Source of the DNA: Bacteroidia bacterium
GTDB lineage: Bacteria > Bacteroidota > Bacteroidia > B-17B0 > Aurantibacillaceae
DNA: 45,277 bases
Reading direction: 5' to 3'
NCBI GenBank assembly: GCA_026414605.1
Contig: JAOAIP010000005.1
Span: 1 to 45,277 of the forward strand
The position numbers and the translations under genes are program-made. This document shows, in pieces, positions 35,725 to 43,976 of the stretch. Every line of letters begins with the position of its first letter. Position 1 is the stretch's first letter. The notes under the pieces were generated by a model. It was not told the DNA's origin. It made no database searches and saw only the letters and a program-made list of their open reading frames with translations.

Positions 35725-36501
35725 TTATTTCTTCCAATCCACAATTTTCATTTTGTAGATGAATCCCTTTTCAGGACGATTTTCAACGGGAACACCAGGA
35801 ATAATTGTTTGTGATTCTAAATAGATAATTTCCTTATACACCATTCCTACATTGCGAGCATATTTTTCTACTTCATTTTGATATTGAATTAAACTTCGGT
35901 ATTGATATTGTTGGACTTTTAAGGTTTGAGAAAAATAAATGTTATTGATAGTTTCAGGTGTATTTACATATTCGTATTTGTAGGTTTGAGTGCCCAAAGT
36001 ATTTTTAGCGTTTCCATTCCATTGTGCATTGGTTTTTACGGGAAAAATCAATTTGACAAAAGGGATATTTTCTTCCACTTTAACGATATTGTTTGAATAA
36101 GGCGTAATGCTCCAAACATCTTTGATTTGCCAAGGAATTTGATCATAAGATTTAGTGCTATCATAATATCTAATATATCTTTCTAATCTGTAAGATGTGG
36201 TGTTTTCGTCATTAGCAAATGCTTCGGTAATGATTTCTTTGAGTTGATACTGATAATTTTTTGCTTGATGTGTGAGTTCATCATAAGCAGTGCTATCTAC
36301 TTCATAAATAATATAATAACCTACTTTTATTGGAAAGTAATCTTTACCAAAATCAATGGTGGTGGTATCAAGAGAATTTTTTTTACAGTTTAAAAATAAC
36401 AACACATTTCCTACCAATAGTGAATAGAATAAAAAGCGGGTTTTCTTGATATTAAGCAGCGTGAACAGGAATTTGAAATTGTATTTCCACGGTTTTTCCA
36501 T
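35725..36501 (-). CDS. Hypothetical lipoprotein
   Basis: A 258-aa protein with a long N-region and hydrophobic stretch (FLFYSLLVGNVLLFLNC; lipidated Cys39), then a beta-rich domain containing FPIKVGYYIIYEVDST. The family is widespread in Bacteroidota but without known function. The only in-frame ATG is 36501, inside the RsbW-like gene (50-nt overlap), giving an unusually long 20-residue stretch before the hydrophobic core. A non-ATG start nearer the core is possible. Confidence 0.65.
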   Translation of the reverse strand: MEKPWKYNFKFLFTLLNIKKTRFLFYSLLVGNVLLFLNCKKNSLDTTTIDFGKDYFPIKVGYYIIYEVDSTAYDELTHQAKNYQYQLKEIITEAFANDENTTSYRLERYIRYYDSTKSYDQIPWQIKDVWSITPYSNNIVKVEENIPFVKLIFPVKTNAQWNGNAKNTLGTQTYKYEYVNTPETINNIYFSQTLKVQQYQYRSLIQYQNEVEKYARNVGMVYKEIIYLESQTIIPGVPVENRPEKGFIYKMKIVDWKK

Positions 36502-36871
36502 TGTTTTTGAATTCTACTTTGTCGGCTAATTGGTGAATGATAAAAATACCTCTGCCGCCAATTTTAGTAATGTTTTCGGGCAATGTAGGGTCGGGTAAAT
36601 TTTGATAATCAAATCCATCTCCTTCGTCAGACACCACAAATTTCAAGATATCTTGATTGATAAGATATTCAATAGTTACTTTTTTATCAGGATTGGATTT
36701 GTTGCCGTGATAAATGGCATTATTAACGGCTTCTGTAAGTGCAATGAGGATATTACCAAAAGCATCTTCAGGAATGTCGTATTTTTCACAAAGTGATTGT
36801 ACTAATTTTTCTACTTCTGCGATTGTATCGGAATTAGAAGGAAATAAAATTTTTTGTGAGGATGCTTCCAT
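36452..36871 (-). CDS. RsbW-like anti-sigma/serine kinase ATPase
   Basis: A 139-aa GHKL ATPase of the HATPase_c_2 anti-sigma regulatory family. The N box (EAVNNAIYHGN), G1 (DEGDGFDY) and G2 (GGRGIFII) are all present. Such proteins phosphorylate an STAS anti-anti-sigma protein and sequester a sigma factor in Firmicutes. Bacteroidota lack SigB, and no STAS or PP2C gene is near, so the partner is unknown. It is followed by an overlapping lipoprotein gene. A -7 box is at 36918-36925. Confidence 0.85.
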   Translation of the reverse strand: MEASSQKILFPSNSDTIAEVEKLVQSLCEKYDIPEDAFGNILIALTEAVNNAIYHGNKSNPDKKVTIEYLINQDILKFVVSDEGDGFDYQNLPDPTLPENITKIGGRGIFIIHQLADKVEFKNNGKTVEIQFQIPVHAA

Positions 36872-36917
36872 CTTAAAGTATTATTTTGAAAAAATTTAAG
36901 GTTTAATTAGATGAACA

Positions 36918-36925
36918 CAAAGTTA
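36918..36925 (-). promoter_or_regulatory. Promoter -7 box for the RsbW-like gene
   Basis: The minus strand reads TAACTTTG, matching TAnnTTTG, in the 61-nt gap between the DUF4175 stop and the RsbW-like start (46 nt from ATG). It suggests that the RsbW-like gene can be transcribed separately. Confidence 0.45.
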
Positions 36926-36932
36926 ATTAAAA

Positions 36933-39900
36933 TTATTTAATGAGATTAAAATAAGTTTGAGTTTTTTCTTTGTAAAAAGGTTTTAAGAAAATGGGAGAAT
37001 TAATAAGATCTTCAATTTCTTTGGAAAGTTGTTTATTATACTCAAAATTTTGCTTTGGGTTAGTTTTGTTGAAATTTTTAGGTTCACGGCTTTCTCTTTT
37101 TTCGTCTTCTTCTTGTTCACGGATGGCTTTTTCTGATTCTAAAAGGCGAGTTAAAATTTCTTGTTGACGCATAATGGTTTGATCTGTAATTCTGTTATTG
37201 ACAATGTCTTTTTCAGTTTCTTCCATCATAGAGGCGATATCACCGCCAGGATTTTTTCCTTGCTGTTTGAGTTTTTGCATTAGTTCTTGGAGTTGTTGGC
37301 GAAGGAGTTCTTGTTGAGCCGCCATTTTAGCGAGTTGTTCTGCGATAGAACCACCGGGTAGTTGTCCCTTATTGTTTTGTTGTCCTTTTTGCATTCCTTC
37401 TTTGAGTTGTTTGAGTTGTTCATTAAGTTGTTTTTGGAGTTCGCTCAATTTGGGTTTTGAAGGTTGTGTAGATGGTTTTTGTCCTTTGCCGCTTCCTGGC
37501 TTTTTGCAAGATCCACTGCCGGGTTTGTTGCTGGGGTTTTTCATTTGTTGTTGGAGGTTTTCCAGTGATTCATTGAGCATTAGTGCAAGGTTATTGATAG
37601 ATGTAAAGGTCTTTTGCATAGCAACGGCTGCCATTGCAGAATTATGTTCTGCCAGTTGTTCAATGCTTTGTTTTGAATTTTGTTGGATGTTAGAAATTTC
37701 TTTGTTGATGGAAGAAGAAAGTTGAGGATTTCTTTTAGAAACAGCAAGGATGCTATCTTCTATGATTTTGGATTGGTCAAGGAGTTTTTTTTGTTCACGA
37801 GCAATGCGAGAATATTTGGGGTCATTAGGTTTGGTGGTTTGTAATTGTTTGATTAAATCTTCTTGTTCAAAGGATAGTCGCATTAGGTTGTCCAAAATTT
37901 GTTTAAGGTTTTCTTCGCTTTCTGCTTGTTGTTCTTCTTGCATTTTTTCAAGGGATTGTTGAAGTTGTTCTTTCATTTCTTTCATTTTATCAGAAGCATT
38001 TTTTTGATGTTTAGAAGAATTGGATTTATTATTGTTTTTTAATTGTTCAGTGGCTTGTTGTTGTTCATTATTAATTTGTTGTTCTTGTTGTTCGGTGTTA
38101 GGGAGTTGATTAGGTCTTTCTAAAGATTGATTGATAGAGTGCATTTCTTTTAATTGTTCTTGAAGGTCTTTGAATTGTTGGTTAATTTGTTGTTGTTGTT
38201 GCATTAAATCTTGTGGATTGCTTTTTTTATCTTCTGTTTGTTGAGATAGTTTGTCTTGTTGTTGTTGAAGTTTATCTAATTGTTCAATGGCATTTTGTAA
38301 TTTTTGTTCTACTTGAAATTGTTTGAAAATTTCCAGTGTTCTATCCAATTCTTTTTCAATATCTTTTGTATTCATTTTGAGTTCTTCCAATTTTTGTTCA
38401 AGGATTTTTTTGTCCAATAATTTATTACTCAATTCTTCTAATTCTTGAATAAGTTTTTGCATTTCAGGAGTAAGGATGTTGTCAAATAATTTTTGAAGTT
38501 CTTCGTATTTTTTGAGGAGTTCTTCGTTGTATTCTTTTTGGTTTTCTAATTCTTTATTTTTGTTTAATTGCTGTTTGAGTTGTTCAATATTTTCTTGAAT
38601 ACTCTTTTGTTTTTGCAAAAGATTTTGGATGGCTTTTTTATCTTCAAAACTTAATTGTTTTTTTTCTAAAATTTTATTGTAAAGTTGAGTGATTTCTTTT
38701 TGAAGATTTTTAGTTTGTTTGATATTGCTTTCTAATTCGTTTTTAATTTGTTCGTTATTTTTTGAGATGTTTTTTTCAATTTCAGTAAGTGTAGGAAGAT
38801 TAAATATAAATATATCCGAACGTGTTTTTTTGGCACCATTGACGCCGTCGTTATCATATACTTCAAAATAGTATTCTACTTTATCACCGGACTTTAGTGC
38901 AGGAAAATTTGTATGATCTACAAAGTAGTTAAATATCTGTGTAGGAGCCGTACTAATGGGTATTTTACTTTGCCAGTGAAGGGTTGTTGTTTTATCAGTA
39001 GAATCGGTAGTGTGAATGTTAGCGTGAAATTCTAATTTAGAAAAACCATAATCGTCCTTTATTGTTCCAAAAAATGAGGGATTAAATACAACAGAATTTG
39101 AATCTTTTATTTGTTGAACTTCTATTTGGGGATATTGATCAGGAATGACTTGAATATTGAAAAAAGTAGAGTCAGTAGGTTGTTGTAAAAATTGATTTTG
39201 AGCCGCTAAAATGTAGGGTGTTGATGTTTTGAATATTTTTTGAAATGAAATGATAGGTTGTTGTGTATTGATTACTATTTGTGTGTCTTTGAAAATGAGA
39301 TAAAATTTTTCAGTATTGATAGTATTAAATGTCCATACGACTTTAGTGCCTTCGGGAATAATTAAATCGCCTGTGTTATGAATGTTTTCGGGTTGTTTAT
39401 TCAGATATTTGGGATAATGCAATTGGATATGAAAGCCCGTTATCATAGGGCGGGGAAGGACTTTGAGCACATAATCAGTCTTTACATCCAGTCCTTTTAA
39501 TGAAAAAGCAATATCTTTTTGAGGATTTTTGAACGTGTAGGTGTATTGATTTTTAAATGTTTTTTGTAATAAAAAATCATTTCCGTTGATGGTAATAAAA
39601 ACTTTATCGGGAATTGTCTTGCCTTTCAAATGCACCTTTAATTCAAACGACTCGTTTTGCAAACATTCTAATTTTTCGTTTTCTATTTCAAAAGTAAAAG
39701 GTGGAACATAAAATGATTCGTTGTATTTAATAATTCTTTTTGTACTACTTTGAAATAAATCAGGAACAAAAATAAATACAAGCAAAAACACAACAGCAGG
39801 CGGAACTATCCAACGAAGATATTTTAAATTATCTTTTATAGAAATGATAGAAGTAAATGGGATAGGGGCTAATTCATTTGTTTTTTGTTGAATAGATGCT

Positions 39901-40277
39901 AATAAGAGGGCATTATCAGGCGATTGTTGAGACATTTCTTCTAATAACAAAGCATTTAGTAATTTATCTTGAATGTTGGGGAAATGTTTGCCAATAATGA
40001 TAGCGGCTTCTTTGTAAGAGATGACTTTGCCTATTTTGTATAGTTTAAGCAATGGAATAACAATAAAATAAACGAGAGCCGTAAGGTTAGATAGAATCCA
40101 AAACAAAAATAAAATAAAACGGATATTAGAACTGAAATTACCAATATATTCAGCAAAAGAAATAAACAAGTAAACACTCAAAAAGGAAAGTGTAAAAAAG
40201 ATACCACCTTTGACAAGTTGATTCAAATAATACTTTCTAATAAAAGCATCTAATTTATGTAATAATAAATTTTGCAC
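36933..40277 (-). CDS. DUF4175 family membrane protein with long coiled coil
   Basis: An 1114-aa protein. Three transmembrane helices lie near the N-terminus (about 20-42, 50-78, 150-170), then a beta-rich, probably periplasmic domain (about 180-500) and a very long Gln/Lys/Glu/Leu-rich coiled coil (about 505-1060, with QQQ-type runs). A low-complexity Gly/Ser/Lys/Pro patch (KPGSGSCKKPGSGKGQKP) interrupts it near 920. The overall layout matches DUF4175, common in Bacteroidota with unknown function. It is large and costly, so it is probably structural or an envelope scaffold. No terminator is seen at either end. Confidence 0.83.
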   Translation of the reverse strand: MQNLLLHKLDAFIRKYYLNQLVKGGIFFTLSFLSVYLFISFAEYIGNFSSNIRFILFLFWILSNLTALVYFIVIPLLKLYKIGKVISYKEAAIIIGKHFPNIQDKLLNALLLEEMSQQSPDNALLLASIQQKTNELAPIPFTSIISIKDNLKYLRWIVPPAVVFLLVFIFVPDLFQSSTKRIIKYNESFYVPPFTFEIENEKLECLQNESFELKVHLKGKTIPDKVFITINGNDFLLQKTFKNQYTYTFKNPQKDIAFSLKGLDVKTDYVLKVLPRPMITGFHIQLHYPKYLNKQPENIHNTGDLIIPEGTKVVWTFNTINTEKFYLIFKDTQIVINTQQPIISFQKIFKTSTPYILAAQNQFLQQPTDSTFFNIQVIPDQYPQIEVQQIKDSNSVVFNPSFFGTIKDDYGFSKLEFHANIHTTDSTDKTTTLHWQSKIPISTAPTQIFNYFVDHTNFPALKSGDKVEYYFEVYDNDGVNGAKKTRSDIFIFNLPTLTEIEKNISKNNEQIKNELESNIKQTKNLQKEITQLYNKILEKKQLSFEDKKAIQNLLQKQKSIQENIEQLKQQLNKNKELENQKEYNEELLKKYEELQKLFDNILTPEMQKLIQELEELSNKLLDKKILEQKLEELKMNTKDIEKELDRTLEIFKQFQVEQKLQNAIEQLDKLQQQQDKLSQQTEDKKSNPQDLMQQQQQINQQFKDLQEQLKEMHSINQSLERPNQLPNTEQQEQQINNEQQQATEQLKNNNKSNSSKHQKNASDKMKEMKEQLQQSLEKMQEEQQAESEENLKQILDNLMRLSFEQEDLIKQLQTTKPNDPKYSRIAREQKKLLDQSKIIEDSILAVSKRNPQLSSSINKEISNIQQNSKQSIEQLAEHNSAMAAVAMQKTFTSINNLALMLNESLENLQQQMKNPSNKPGSGSCKKPGSGKGQKPSTQPSKPKLSELQKQLNEQLKQLKEGMQKGQQNNKGQLPGGSIAEQLAKMAAQQELLRQQLQELMQKLKQQGKNPGGDIASMMEETEKDIVNNRITDQTIMRQQEILTRLLESEKAIREQEEDEKRESREPKNFNKTNPKQNFEYNKQLSKEIEDLINSPIFLKPFYKEKTQTYFNLIK

Positions 40278-40377
40278 TTAATTTTTTGCACTAAATTTAC
40301 AAAAAAGAATAGGAAGAAAATTGTGAATAAATGTTGAATAGTGAGATATTTTGTCAATAAGAAATAAAAGAAAAGAA

Positions 40378-41250
40378 TCACCCCTTCTTTCTCTCTATCA
40401 AAGATAATAAGTACTGACCATAACCGCTCTTCATTAAGGGTTGTGCTATTTGGATTAATTGTTCGTCATCAATATATCCCATATTATACGCTACTTCTTC
40501 TATACAACCAATTTTTAGCCCTTGTCTTTCTTCAATTGTTTGAACAAACAAACCTGCTTGCATTAATGAAGCAAAGGTACCTGTATCCAACCATGCAGTT
40601 CCTCTTTCCATTACCTTTACTTTGAGTTTTCCTCTTCGTAGATATTCTTTATTAACATCGGTTATTTCATATTCGCCTCTGGCAGAGGGTTTAAGGTTTT
40701 TAGCAATTTCAATCACATCATTGTCATAAAAATACAATCCGGGCACAGCATAATTGGATTTGGGTTTTTGTGGTTTTTCTTCAATAGATAAAACATTAAA
40801 TGCTTTGTCAAATTCTACTACTCCATAGCGTTCGGGGTCGCTTACATGATAGGCAAAAATAATTCCACCATCAGGATTATTACATTGCTGAAGCATACGG
40901 CCAAATCCTGTTCCGTAAAAGATATTATCGCCCAATATCAAAGCCACTTTGTCTTTTCCTATAAAGGATTCGCCAATAGTAAATGCTTGTGCTAATCCTT
41001 CTGGTTTTTCTTGAATAGCATAAGAAAAAGAGCATCCAAGTTTTTTCCCATCACCTAATAGTTTTTGAAAAAGAGGCATATCGTGAGGGGTAGAAATAAT
41101 AAGAATATCTCTAATACCAGCCATCATCAATACGGATAATGGATAATAAATCATCGGTTTATCATATACGGGAATAATTTGTTTGCTTATTGCTAATGTG
41201 ATAGGGTGCAAACGAGTACCTGAACCGCCTGCTAATACAATTCCTTTCAT
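40378..41250 (-). CDS. rfbA: Glucose-1-phosphate thymidylyltransferase
   Basis: Makes dTDP-glucose, the first step toward dTDP-rhamnose and other deoxysugars for surface polysaccharide. The 290-aa protein begins [18 protein letters not shown], the nucleotide-binding motif, with [13 protein letters not shown] and LGDNIFYG later; GTAWLDTGT is near the C-terminus. rfbB, C and D are not in the window, though the glycan-related unit to the right is adjacent. Confidence 0.95.
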   Translation of the reverse strand: MKGIVLAGGSGTRLHPITLAISKQIIPVYDKPMIYYPLSVLMMAGIRDILIISTPHDMPLFQKLLGDGKKLGCSFSYAIQEKPEGLAQAFTIGESFIGKDKVALILGDNIFYGTGFGRMLQQCNNPDGGIIFAYHVSDPERYGVVEFDKAFNVLSIEEKPQKPKSNYAVPGLYFYDNDVIEIAKNLKPSARGEYEITDVNKEYLRRGKLKVKVMERGTAWLDTGTFASLMQAGLFVQTIEERQGLKIGCIEEVAYNMGYIDDEQLIQIAQPLMKSGYGQYLLSLIERKKG

Positions 41251-41321
41251 ATATTTTTTTGTGCTAAAAATACTGAAAAAAATTTGATGATAAGTATCTT
41301 ATTTTTTATTATTGCGACACT

Positions 41322-41900
41322 ATGAAATTTTGTGCGGTATTTTTTTACTTTTTTTTAATAGTGGATGTTTTTGCTCAACATTCAGAAAAAGTAGTTCAAT
41401 ACATAAAAAATCATTCTCATTTTGCTATTATAGAAATGTATCGTTACAAAATACCTGCCAGCGTTACTATGGCACAGGCCATCATTGAAAGTGCTGCGGG
41501 AACAAGTGATTTAGCCCAACAAGCCAATAATCATTTTGGCATTAAGTGCCATGCAGATTGGGAAGGAATGAATTTTATTAAAGACGATGAGGAACATACA
41601 GAGTGTTTTAGAAAATATCTTTCCGTAGAAGAATCATTTCGTGATCATAGTTTATTTATTGTAAGTCGTCCGAGGTATAATGAACTCTTTAATTTGCCCA
41701 TTTATGATTATAAGGCATGGTGCAATGGATTAAAAGAATGTGGATATGCTACGCAAAAAGATTATCCCGAAAAATTAATCAATATCATAGAAAAATATCA
41801 ATTATACAAATTAGATCATTTATGGATTTATGATGACGAAAACGAAGCCATTAGCATATTAGAAGTGGAATTAAAAACAATGTATCCCACTAAAGGATAA
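41322..41900 (+). CDS. Secreted GH73-like N-acetylglucosaminidase
   Basis: A 192-aa exported peptidoglycan hydrolase of the FlgJ/GH73 family. The signal peptide is about residues 1-19 (FAQ end). The catalytic Glu is in AQAIIESAAGTS (E56). NHFGIKCHADWEG and the later YDYKAWCNGLKECGYATQKD belong to the family. Most Bacteroidota homologues carry LysM repeats after the domain; none is seen here. It starts the rightward unit with GT2, GNAT and SpsF genes (5 nt to the next). Confidence 0.87.
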   Translation: MKFCAVFFYFFLIVDVFAQHSEKVVQYIKNHSHFAIIEMYRYKIPASVTMAQAIIESAAGTSDLAQQANNHFGIKCHADWEGMNFIKDDEEHTECFRKYLSVEESFRDHSLFIVSRPRYNELFNLPIYDYKAWCNGLKECGYATQKDYPEKLINIIEKYQLYKLDHLWIYDDENEAISILEVELKTMYPTKG

Positions 41901-41905
41901 AGTAT

Positions 41906-42550
41906 ATGGTGTCAGTTATTATTACAGCATATAATTACGATAGATATTTAGAACGATGTTTGAGAAGTGTGTTGGATCAGTCATTGCCAAAATCACAATA
42001 TGAAATTATTGTAGTAAATGACGGAAGTACCGATAAAACCAAAGAAGTATTAGATAATTATACAGATGTAGCAAGAGTTTTTCATCTTGAAAAAAATAGA
42101 GGGTTGTCGTACGCAAGAAATTTTGGAATTAAAAAAGCCCGTGGAATGTTTGTAGTTTTTGTAGATGCAGATGATTATATACAGCACGATATGCTTCTTA
42201 TTCAAAAAACATTTTTGACTGAAAATAATAAATTAGATGCTGTTTCGGTAGATTATTATTTGGTAGATGAAAGAGGCACTCATATAGAACACGTTAATGC
42301 CGAAGAAAAACCGATTGCGTGTGGAATAATGTTTCGCAAAGATTTCTTATATGATGTTGGTTTGTACGATGAATCATTCAGAGCCCGTGAAGACGAGGAC
42401 TTACGCATTCGCTTTTTGAAAAAATATAAAATTTACAACATCATTTTACCATTGTATAGATACCGTATGCACGACAGTAATTTGACAAAAGACAAACAAA
42501 AAATGGATGAACATTTGAATAAGTTAATCAAAAAACATAAAAAGTTATGA
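41906..42550 (+). CDS. Family 2 glycosyltransferase
   Basis: A 214-aa GT-A enzyme that transfers a sugar from a nucleotide donor. It begins SVIITAYNYDRYLERCLRSV, then VVNDGSTD and the metal-binding VDADDY. No membrane segment is seen, and at 214 aa it is shorter than typical GT2 proteins. The acceptor is unknown. Its stop overlaps the GNAT start by 4 nt (ATGA), indicating translational coupling. The neighbours suggest assembly or modification of a surface glycan. Confidence 0.88.
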   Translation: MVSVIITAYNYDRYLERCLRSVLDQSLPKSQYEIIVVNDGSTDKTKEVLDNYTDVARVFHLEKNRGLSYARNFGIKKARGMFVVFVDADDYIQHDMLLIQKTFLTENNKLDAVSVDYYLVDERGTHIEHVNAEEKPIACGIMFRKDFLYDVGLYDESFRAREDEDLRIRFLKKYKIYNIILPLYRYRMHDSNLTKDKQKMDEHLNKLIKKHKKL

Positions 42551-43140
42551 GAGTTTATTTAAGAGAGTTAACACATGATGATGTCAATGATGAATATCTA
42601 AGTTGGTTTAGAGATAATACTGTAACATCTTTTTTAGAAGTTGATGGTAAATCCTTAACTAAAAAAATTGTTGAAGATTATATAGATGAAGGAAAAAATT
42701 CAGGTACCTATTATATGCACGCAATATGTTTTACGGAAAATAATAAACATATTGGCAATTTAAAGATTGGACCAATTAATAAAAAGCACAATGTTTCTGA
42801 TTTAGTGTGTGTTATTGGGGATAAAAATTATTGGGGAATGGGATTAGCAACTGAAGCAATAAAATTAGGAAATCAATTAGCATTTGAAAAATATGGAATA
42901 AGAAAATTACACGGACAGATATATGCCGATAATATAGGTAGTATAAAGGCATATTGCAAGGCAGGATGGATTATTGAAGGTGTCATTAGAGGTAGATACT
43001 TGGTAAATGGTGAACCAATGGATCAAATTTTAGTAAGTTGTCATAATCCTAAATTTTTTACTAGTGTTGAACAAGATTTATACAATGTTGAAAAATTAAA
43101 GGAGTGGATTAATTTTAGAGAAAGTTTCTTAAAAAAGTAA
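42547..43140 (+). CDS. GNAT family N-acetyltransferase
   Basis: A 197-aa RimJ/RimL-type acetyltransferase. The N-terminal MRVYLRELTHDDVNDEYLSW is typical. The acetyl-CoA loop is YWGMGLATEAIKLG and the C-terminal motif NIGSIKAYCKAGWIIEG. In glycan loci, close relatives (for example PseH) acetylate amino groups of nucleotide-linked sugars. The coupling to GT2 and SpsF suggests the same here, but the substrate cannot be stated. No sugar aminotransferase is in the window. Confidence 0.85.
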   Translation: MRVYLRELTHDDVNDEYLSWFRDNTVTSFLEVDGKSLTKKIVEDYIDEGKNSGTYYMHAICFTENNKHIGNLKIGPINKKHNVSDLVCVIGDKNYWGMGLATEAIKLGNQLAFEKYGIRKLHGQIYADNIGSIKAYCKAGWIIEGVIRGRYLVNGEPMDQILVSCHNPKFFTSVEQDLYNVEKLKEWINFRESFLKK

Positions 43141-43143
43141 TCA

Positions 43144-43914
43144 ATGATTCTCTGCCTTCTTCAAGCCCGAATGGGTTCAACACGATTGCCTCAAAAGGTT
43201 TTAAAACCTATCATTGATAATATCCCTTCTTTGTATTTGCAGTGGGAAAGAATTTCCCCATCTACCAAAGTTGAAAAAATTGTTGTGGCTACCTCACATC
43301 TTCCACAAGACGATGTTATTGAACATTTTTGTAATCAATGGCAAATCCCTGTTTTTCGTGGAGATGAACAAAATGTATTAAGTCGTTTTTATGAAGCCGC
43401 AGTAGTATATCAAGCGGATGTGATAGTTCGCATTACTGCCGATTGTCCATTGCATCATTACAAGGTAATAGATTGGTGTATAGAACAATATCAAAAACTA
43501 AATGTTGATTATTTTTCTAATTCTAATGAGCCCCCCGTTTTAGAAGATGGATGGGATACCGAAGTATTTTCCTTTAATGCATTAAGAACTGCATATTTTG
43601 AAGCACAAAAAAATTTTGAAAAAGAACATGTAACCCCTTACATCAAATTATCAGGTAAGTTCAAATGCCACTATCAAAAGTATCTTTCTGATAATCCTAA
43701 TAATTACAAACTTTCCTTAGATACTGAAGATGATTATCGTCTTATCCAAATCATTTTCAAACATTTTTATCCAAATATTATGTTTGAAGTTAATGAAGTT
43801 GTAAAACTTCTTCAAGATCATCCACATCTTTTGGAAATCAATAAAAATAGCATTATTAATGCAGGATATCAAAAGAGTTTAGAGGAGGAAGAAAGAACAA
43901 AAGGGTTAGAATAG
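43144..43914 (+). CDS. SpsF-like cytidylyltransferase (CMP-sugar synthesis)
   Basis: A 256-aa enzyme of the CTP_transf_3 family, resembling SpsF. It begins CLLQARMGSTRLPQKVL, the nucleotide-binding motif, with VVATSHLPQDDVI and VRITADCPL later. Related proteins are found with nonulosonic acid and other glycan pathways and are thought to activate a sugar acid with CTP. It follows GNAT by 3 nt. The C-terminus (LEINKNSIINAGYQKSLEEE) is typical of the SpsF group. Confidence 0.85.
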   Translation: MILCLLQARMGSTRLPQKVLKPIIDNIPSLYLQWERISPSTKVEKIVVATSHLPQDDVIEHFCNQWQIPVFRGDEQNVLSRFYEAAVVYQADVIVRITADCPLHHYKVIDWCIEQYQKLNVDYFSNSNEPPVLEDGWDTEVFSFNALRTAYFEAQKNFEKEHVTPYIKLSGKFKCHYQKYLSDNPNNYKLSLDTEDDYRLIQIIFKHFYPNIMFEVNEVVKLLQDHPHLLEINKNSIINAGYQKSLEEEERTKGLE

Positions 43915-43976
43915 TAGTCATGTTTAATAAAATTGTTTTAACTTTAATTTTATTTCAAATTGAGAAAAGATACTTT

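Noticed and set aside
37372-37725. Cys/Ser-rich open frame opposite DUF4175
   Set aside because: It arises from the Gln/Leu-rich coiled-coil codons read backwards and has no start signal.
38000-38340. DNA tandem repeats of TTG/TTC in this stretch
   Set aside because: They are codons for poly-Gln/Leu runs in DUF4175, not an independent DNA repeat.
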